Part shown: in pieces, positions 22,706 through 24,557 of the stretch
How the letters are laid out: the number at the start of each line of letters is the position of its first letter
How positions within the stretch are numbered: position 1 is the stretch's first letter
Source of the DNA: Rhodospirillaceae bacterium
Lineage (GTDB): Bacteria; Pseudomonadota; Alphaproteobacteria; MPNO01; UBA2964
DNA length: 24,557 bases
Direction: 5' to 3'
Assembly (NCBI GenBank): GCA_018660305.1
Contig: JABJKO010000025.1
Coordinates: forward strand, 1-24,557
Made by a program: the position numbers and the translations under genes
Notes under the pieces: model-generated
Database searches by the model: none
The model's input: the letters and a program-made list of their open reading frames with translations, nothing else
Told to the model about the DNA's origin: nothing

Positions 22706-24557
22706 TCAGGCCGATTGTGCAATGCCATCGCTGCTTACAGTCCGATCAACTGGCAGCTTCACTGTGACTGTCGTGCCTTTGTCGATCTCGCTTTGCAGGT
22801 CAAGCGTGCCGCCGTGAAGTTCGACCAAGGACTTCGTCAGCGGTAGACCGAGGCCGGTGCCCTCCTGTTCGCGGCTCAGGGTTCCATCGACCTGCTGAAA
22901 TTGCGCCAGCGCCTTCGGAATGTCATCGACAGCGATCCCTATTCCCGTGTCTATACACTGGATCACATGGCCACTAACAGGATTGTGCCAAACCTTGATC
23001 GTGACCGTGCCAGCCGCCTCGGTGAACTTGACCGCGTTGGACATCAGATTGATGAGTATCTGCTTCAATCGACGCGGATCAGCCCGCAATGAAGGGACCG
23101 TGCCATCGATACCATCAGTCATCAGGGCAATACCGCCTTTGTGGGCACGCTCCTTGATCATGGTGGCGCAGGAACGGACTATGTCCGCGAGATCGACATT
23201 GTCTTCATGCAGTTCCCCTTCGCCTGCTTCGATTTTCGATATATCCAAAATGTCATTGATCAGGGCAAGCAGGTGTTCGCCGGAAGAATGAATGTCACCG
23301 GCATATTCGCGATATCGGGGGCTTCCCACCGGACCGAGAGCCTCTTTCTTCATAATATCCGAAAAACCAATGATCGCGTTGAGAGGCGTGCGCAACTCAT
23401 GGCTCATGCCGGCGAGAAATTCTGATTTGGCGCGGCTGGCGAGTTCTGCGTCATCCATGGCAGCCTGCAACGCGGATTCTATTTTTTTACGTTCTGTGAT
23501 GTCGCGACACACCACCTGAGCCGCAGGTTTGCCGTCCCATGTCAATCGCGCTGCGGCTATTTCCGCATAATATTCGCTGCCATCGAGACGCAATCGCTTC
23601 ACTTCCACCGGTGCAATCGGCTCATCGCTGGCAAACATATTCTTGCGACGTGCAGAGACTTTTTCACGCTCGTCAGGATGAATAAAATCATACAAAGATT
23701 TTCCGATCACCTCATCAAGGGAACCGGCTCCGACCTGACGCAGGAAAGCATCGTTGGCGAATACCAACTTGTAATCTAGCTGGATAAAAGTTGCATCGGG
23801 GGAAAGGGTAACTACCCGCCGATAGCGCGCCTCGCTCTCAAGCAGTTTTTCTTCGGCAATATGACGGTCGGTGATGTCGCGACATACAAGCTGAATGGCG
23901 GGTTTACCATTCCACAACAATTGGGTGGCAGCCACTTCGGCAGGATACTCGGTGCCATCCAACCGCAACCGCCTTATTTCTGTCAGCCCGATTGGTTGGT
24001 TGCTGATCAACATTTCTTCGCGCCGTGCCTGTGAGGCTTCCCTGTCGCCAAGATGAATGAAGTCTTCCGAGAGCTTTCCCAACACCTTATCAAGGGAGGA
24101 AGCACCCACCTGATCCAGAAACGCCTGATTGGCAAATACCAGCCTGCGGTCAACATAGACTATGGCCGCCTCAGGAGACATATCGACAACGCCGCGATAG
24201 CGTTGTTCGCTCTCACGCAATTTATCTTCGACGCGCTTGCGGTCGGTGATGTCGCGACACACCACCTGAGCGGCCGGTTTGCCCTCCCATGTCAATCGCG
24301 CTGCGGCTATTTCTGCATAATATTCGCTGCCATCCAGACGCAGTCGCTTCACTTCCACCGGTGCAATCGGTTCATCGCTGGCAAACATGTTCTCGCGGCG
24401 CGCAGAGACTTTGTCACGGTGGTCGGGATGAACAAAATCAATCAAGGGTATTCCGATCACCTCATTAAGGGAACCGGCTCCGACCTGACGCAGAAAGGCA
24501 TCGTTGGCGAATACCAACTTGTAATCGGACTGGATAAAAGTTGCATCGGGGGAAAGG
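22706..24557 (-). CDS. Multi-PAS sensor histidine kinase, 5'-partial
   Basis: The gene enters from the right edge; 616 residues plus the stop are visible and the true start lies beyond the window. An in-frame Leu/Met near 24517 sits inside a PAS domain and is not the start. Three PAS modules (with PAC-like ends ...CRDITDRK) occupy visible residues about 1-105, 120-230 and 245-355. HisKA follows with SHELRTPLNAIIGF (His386), then an HATPase with N-box LMSNAVKFT, G1 DTGIGIA, and G2 GTGLGLPLTKSLVELHGG. No membrane segment or receiver domain is visible. No response regulator is adjacent on the visible side. It is a signalling kinase that autophosphorylates on His; the signal is unknown. The PAS modules are an internal tandem repeat. 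Confidence 0.93.
   Translation of the reverse strand, partial: LSPDATFIQSDYKLVFANDAFLRQVGAGSLNEVIGIPLIDFVHPDHRDKVSARRENMFASDEPIAPVEVKRLRLDGSEYYAEIAAARLTWEGKPAAQVVCRDITDRKRVEDKLRESEQRYRGVVDMSPEAAIVYVDRRLVFANQAFLDQVGASSLDKVLGKLSEDFIHLGDREASQARREEMLISNQPIGLTEIRRLRLDGTEYPAEVAATQLLWNGKPAIQLVCRDITDRHIAEEKLLESEARYRRVVTLSPDATFIQLDYKLVFANDAFLRQVGAGSLDEVIGKSLYDFIHPDEREKVSARRKNMFASDEPIAPVEVKRLRLDGSEYYAEIAAARLTWDGKPAAQVVCRDITERKKIESALQAAMDDAELASRAKSEFLAGMSHELRTPLNAIIGFSDIMKKEALGPVGSPRYREYAGDIHSSGEHLLALINDILDISKIEAGEGELHEDNVDLADIVRSCATMIKERAHKGGIALMTDGIDGTVPSLRADPRRLKQILINLMSNAVKFTEAAGTVTIKVWHNPVSGHVIQCIDTGIGIAVDDIPKALAQFQQVDGTLSREQEGTGLGLPLTKSLVELHGGTLDLQSEIDKGTTVTVKLPVDRTVSSDGIAQSA
23496..23807 (-). repeat. 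Intragenic PAS repeat, copy A
   Basis: This segment is about 91% identical (my hand count is about 27 mismatches in 312 positions) to 24246-24557, displaced by exactly 750 bases (250 codons). It encodes the third visible PAS module. The middle module starts at 23871, at the half-way offset of 375 bases, and is more diverged. Confidence 0.9.
24246..24557 (-). repeat. Intragenic PAS repeat, copy B (cut by window edge)
   Basis: Partner of 23496-23807. It encodes the first visible PAS module (LVFANDAFLRQVGAGSL, DEPIAPVEVKRLRLDGSEYY). The repeat continues to the last base of the window, so its full length is not known. Confidence 0.9.

Overview
The window is GC-rich DNA (roughly 60% by eye) from a proteobacterium, most likely an alphaproteobacterium of the Rhodospirillales type. 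This rests on a PAS_5-type small PAS protein, a small Lys/Ala-rich FDPG-motif protein, a 17-kDa-antigen-like glycine-zipper protein, complete dpp-type and liv-type ABC transporters, and a G-rich intergenic palindrome of a kind I associate with alphaproteobacteria. The taxonomic call is inference. I see no rRNA, tRNA, CRISPR array, transposase, integrase or phage gene.

Left block (1-6630, all +): two tandem double-VOC-domain proteins (the first cut by the left edge), then a peptide/opine/nickel-type ABC transporter in the order permease C, ATPase D, ATPase F, permease B, then a metallo-beta-lactamase-fold hydrolase. No substrate-binding protein lies inside the window. The block reads as an uptake-plus-processing unit for an unknown small molecule. 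It ends at a large G-rich inverted repeat (6663-6765), which also ends the convergent gene on the other side.

Middle block (6795-13521, all -): a PuuE-like polysaccharide-deacetylase-fold hydrolase leads a tightly packed livH-livM-livG-livF operon, followed by its periplasmic binding protein, a strong intrinsic terminator, and a luciferase-like flavin monooxygenase of the RutA/SfnG type. A sigma70-like promoter can be read just upstream of the deacetylase. The gene set suggests import and breakdown of a nitrogenous compound such as a ureide or N-heterocycle, but the substrate cannot be read from sequence.

Right half (13816-24557): a PAS_5 protein paired with a tail-anchored basic protein behind a perfect TATAAT box; a type I sulfatase with its formylglycine Cys, followed by an ACMSD-like amidohydrolase; a patch of small envelope or unknown proteins (lipoprotein, secreted 172-aa protein, glycine-zipper protein, KAKAR-type small protein); a YajQ protein followed closely by a LigI-like amidohydrolase and an SCP2-like/alpha-beta hydrolase fusion; and, on the minus strand, a multi-PAS histidine kinase cut by the right edge. 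Its PAS modules repeat with an exact 375-nt period.

Overall this is a catabolic and accessory stretch of a chromosome with many unassigned hydrolases, not a recognisable defence or mobile element.
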